35,956 nt of DNA from contig RPSH01000034.1 of NCBI GenBank assembly GCA_003946805.1, positions 1 through 35,956 on the forward strand. Direction: 5' to 3'. The DNA comes from Bacillus sp. 2B10. GTDB taxonomy: Bacteria > Pseudomonadota > Alphaproteobacteria > Sphingomonadales > Sphingomonadaceae. A program made the position numbers and the translations under genes. The notes under the pieces are model-generated. The model did no database searches, had not been told where the DNA came from, and saw only the letters and a list, made by a program, of their open reading frames with translations. Positions 33,631 through 35,956 of the stretch are shown here, piece after piece. Numbering within the stretch: position 1 is the stretch's first letter; each line of letters starts with the position of its first letter.

Positions 33631-35583
33631 ATGCTCGACCCGATTCTGCACGGCCTGCTGGCCATGGCGCAGGCCGCCGCGCCCGCACCCGCGCCACAGA
33701 CGCCGCAGGCGCAGTTCGACGCCGCCAACACCGCCTATGCCGAGCAACGCTGTGCCGATGCGCTCAGGCTCTACGACGCGCTCGAACGCCGTACCGCGGG
33801 CAGCAGCAATGCCGTGCTGGTCGGCGCCATCGCGGTGCGCAAGGGCATCTGCCTCGTCCGGACCGGGGATAGCACCACCGGCGTCGCCGCGATCCGCCGC
33901 GGGCTGCCGACCTTGGCGAAGAACCCCGACGAATTCGCTGCCGATCTCGGCGCCGGCTATCTCGCGCTGGGCAACGTGTCGTTCGACGCGCTCGACTATG
34001 ATGCCGCCACGGCCTCCTATCGCGACGCGCTGGCGCTGGCGAAGGGGGTGGGCCGCGTCCTGCCGCTGCTTGCGCTGTCGCGGACGCTGGCGTTCGACCA
34101 TGACGGCAAGGCGCTGGTCTATGCCGACGAGGCGCGTCGCCTCGTCGAGGCCGACCCGACGGTACGCAAGGAAACGGTGGCGGCGGTGCAGACCCGCTAT
34201 GCCCGCGTCCTGCTGAACGAGGGCCGCACCGCCGACGCCTATACGGTACTCAAGGATTCGTTGAAGAAGCAGGGCGGCCTCGACAGCCGCGTCAGCCAGT
34301 CCGAAGTCGCGACGCGCGCCGATCTGGCGCAGGCGGCGCTGCTGAACGGCGACCGGGAAAAGGCGCGGACCTATCTTGCCTATACCGGCGCGGGCCGGCT
34401 CGAAAAGGCGCCGTTCGCGGGCGCGCGCCAGATGGATTCGGCGCCGTGCGGTGCCGCCACCGGCCTGAAGCCGACCGACATGGCGGTCGTCGAATTCGCG
34501 CTCGGCGACGACGGCATCGTGCGCAGCGTCGCGCCGGTCTACACCACCGGCAACCGCGCGGTGGCGCTCGCCTTCGCGCGGTCGGTCGCAGACTGGTCGT
34601 GGTCGCCCGACGATGCCCGGGCCATTCCGGCCTTCTGGCGACAGTCCGCCCGGGTCGAGCTGCGCTGTTCGACCGCCGCCGAACGACCGTCGGTCCGGCT
34701 GCCGCTCGACGAAGCCGTCGATGCGTGGCTGACCGCGCATGGCTCGCCGGCCCCCGCCTGGGCCGACCTGCCAGCCGCCCGCGCCCTGCCGCTCGCGCAG
34801 GCGGAGGCGGTGCGCGCTCGCGCCGCGGGGGATCGCCCCGGCCAGATGCGGGTATTGCTGTGGCTCAGCGACTCCCAGCTGCTGACCGACAAGGAACGCC
34901 GGCCACTGGCGGCGGAGGCACTGGCCGCGGGACAGGCGGCGAATGCGCCGGTGGCGGTCATGACCCGCCTGCGCCTGGAGGACTCGTGGGTCAACGGCCG
35001 CGACTATGCCGATGCCGCGCGCAGGCGGCACGGCCTGCTCGACCGTCCCGAACTCACCGCCGACCCGCTGTCCGCGGCAACGGTGCGGATGCTGATCGCG
35101 ACCGAAACCGGCGTCACCAGCGCCGCCGATCGCGCGCGGATGATCGATGCGGTGCTCGCCTCCCCCTTGCCCGACCGGCACCCGCTGAAGGTCGCCGCGC
35201 TGCTCGCCCGCGCCGACCTGTCGGCCCAGCGTGGCGACGTCGCCGGGGCACAGGCGGCGTTCAGGCGCACCGGGCTGACCAGCGATCAGTGCGCGCTCAT
35301 CGCCCCCACCCCGGCGGTCCAGCGGCAGGGGGCCACCAGCGACCTCTATCCGGCCGAGGCGCTCAACATGGGCTTCGAAGGCTGGGCGAAGATCGAGTTC
35401 GACATCGCCGCCGACGGCCGCACGCTGACCCCGCGCACCATCGCCGCCTACCCGCCGTTCGTCTTCGGCGATGCCGCGCAGAAGATGGTGGCCGCCACCC
35501 GCTTCCGCAGCAGCTTCCGCCCCGACAACGACACCGCATGCACCGGCAACGCCACGCGGATCAACTTCCAGCTGCCGCGCTGA
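33631..35583 (+). CDS. Large protein with TPR-like region and TonB-C-like C terminus
   Basis: A 650-residue protein. ATG 33631 has AAGGGGGAA upstream. The short N terminus (LHGLLAMAQAAAPAPAP) could be a signal peptide; it lacks the long Pro-rich periplasmic linker and N-terminal anchor of a standard TonB. Residues about 30-250 are helical with TPR-like patterns (ANTAYAEQRCADALRLYDAL, GNVSFDALDYDAATASYRDAL). The end (about 575-648: GFEGWAKIEFDIAADG, AAQKMVAATRF) resembles a TonB C-terminal domain. A second, weaker version of the same pattern appears near 272-330 (VVEFALGDDGIVRSV). The role is unknown. Its 3' end overlaps the convergent kinase gene by 23 bases. Confidence 0.75.
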   Translation: MLDPILHGLLAMAQAAAPAPAPQTPQAQFDAANTAYAEQRCADALRLYDALERRTAGSSNAVLVGAIAVRKGICLVRTGDSTTGVAAIRRGLPTLAKNPDEFAADLGAGYLALGNVSFDALDYDAATASYRDALALAKGVGRVLPLLALSRTLAFDHDGKALVYADEARRLVEADPTVRKETVAAVQTRYARVLLNEGRTADAYTVLKDSLKKQGGLDSRVSQSEVATRADLAQAALLNGDREKARTYLAYTGAGRLEKAPFAGARQMDSAPCGAATGLKPTDMAVVEFALGDDGIVRSVAPVYTTGNRAVALAFARSVADWSWSPDDARAIPAFWRQSARVELRCSTAAERPSVRLPLDEAVDAWLTAHGSPAPAWADLPAARALPLAQAEAVRARAAGDRPGQMRVLLWLSDSQLLTDKERRPLAAEALAAGQAANAPVAVMTRLRLEDSWVNGRDYADAARRRHGLLDRPELTADPLSAATVRMLIATETGVTSAADRARMIDAVLASPLPDRHPLKVAALLARADLSAQRGDVAGAQAAFRRTGLTSDQCALIAPTPAVQRQGATSDLYPAEALNMGFEGWAKIEFDIAADGRTLTPRTIAAYPPFVFGDAAQKMVAATRFRSSFRPDNDTACTGNATRINFQLPR

Positions 35584-35956
35584 GCGGCAGCGTGACGGCG
35601 GCGACCAGCCCGCCGCCGTCCGCCTCGCCCAGCTCCAGCCGTCCGCCATACAGCGCCGCCAGATCGCGCACGATGGTCAGGCCGAAACCATGCCCGTCGC
35701 CGCGCTCGTCCAGCCGTACGCCGGGATCGGTCGCCCGCGCCCGGTCCGCGGCGGGAATGCCGGGGCCGTCATCGGTCACGCGCAGTTCGACGAAGCCACC
35801 CTGCCGCCCGGCACCGACCACGACCGACGATCGCGCATGGCGCGCGGCATTGTCGATCAGGTTGCCTGCCAGTTCGTCGAGGTCCGCCGCGTCGACCGCC
35901 ACCGTGACGGCCGGCACATCGGCCGTGACCGTCACCCCCCGCCCCCGGTGCAGCGC
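35561..35956 (-). CDS. Sensor histidine kinase, C-terminal ATPase part (runs off the window)
   Basis: The frame is open from the window edge to TGA 35563-35561, giving 131 residues. They form a histidine-kinase ATPase domain: N box GNLIDNAARH (31-40), DDGPGIP (62-68), HGFGLTIV (89-96), and a final GGRLELGEADGGG strand. The ending resembles OmpR-linked (PhoQ-like) kinases. The sensor and phosphoacceptor parts, and probably a partner regulator, lie beyond the window. The last 23 bases overlap the end of the convergent 650-residue gene. Confidence 0.85.
   Translation of the reverse strand, partial: ALHRGRGVTVTADVPAVTVAVDAADLDELAGNLIDNAARHARSSVVVGAGRQGGFVELRVTDDGPGIPAADRARATDPGVRLDERGDGHGFGLTIVRDLAALYGGRLELGEADGGGLVAAVTLPLSAAAGS

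Overview
The window is very GC-rich, densely coded and uses GTG starts and 4-bp ATGA/GTGA gene overlaps freely. The protein families (SURF1, RegB/RegA-type redox two-component pair, NodT-type efflux outer-membrane lipoproteins, GFOR-like Gfo/Idh enzyme, DUF6702, two small proteins of a type I associate with sphingomonads) and the dispersed hairpin-pair repeats all point to an alphaproteobacterium of the Sphingomonas group. This is an inference from family content; there is no rRNA or tRNA to confirm it. I see no prophage, transposase, CRISPR array or plasmid genes. The region reads as ordinary chromosome with two efflux operons and many palindromic repeats.

Layout. 1-2385 (+): the 3' part of SURF1 (cytochrome oxidase assembly), then a RegB-like redox sensor kinase and its RegA-like regulator. 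2502-4368 (+): a periplasmic YcbB-like L,D-transpeptidase and a small acidic lipoprotein. 4369-5064: a repeat island where one palindromic element appears nested in another. 5065-5669 (-): two short uncharacterised proteins. 5928-11803 (-): a complete RND efflux operon (adaptor, pump, NodT outer-membrane factor), with a divergent TetR gene at 11880-12581 and a perfect 20-bp palindrome between them. 12663-17360 (-): a second tripartite exporter, EmrB-like MFS, EmrA-like adaptor and NodT factor, ending in a GNAT acetyltransferase, with every junction overlapping by 4 bp.

17594-19381 (+): exported M14-type metallopeptidase. 19587-21646 (+): OmpR-type regulator and EnvZ-like kinase, apparently preceded by an 8-codon leader ORF. 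21744-24787 (+): beta-carbonic anhydrase, SulP anion transporter, second beta-carbonic anhydrase, closed by a strong hairpin; this looks like an inorganic-carbon handling unit. 25014-25817 (-): SDR oxidoreductase. 26029-27855 (-) and 27960-29090 (+): divergent GH15 glycosidase and GFOR-like oxidoreductase. 29225-29938 (-): glyoxalase I coupled to the wreck of an MDR oxidoreductase that has lost its middle. 30026-32949 (+): exported M1 metallopeptidase overlapping a DUF6702 gene. 33136-33567 (-): small TlpA-like thioredoxin. 33631-35583 (+): large periplasmic repeat protein with a TonB-C-like end. 35561-35956 (-): C-terminal part of a sensor kinase running off the window.

The most interesting items are the carbonic anhydrase/SulP/carbonic anhydrase cluster, the acetyltransferase locked into a drug-export operon, the internally deleted MDR gene, the possible leader peptide before the OmpR-type regulator, and the family of paired hairpin repeats. 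I found nothing I can defend as an entirely new system.
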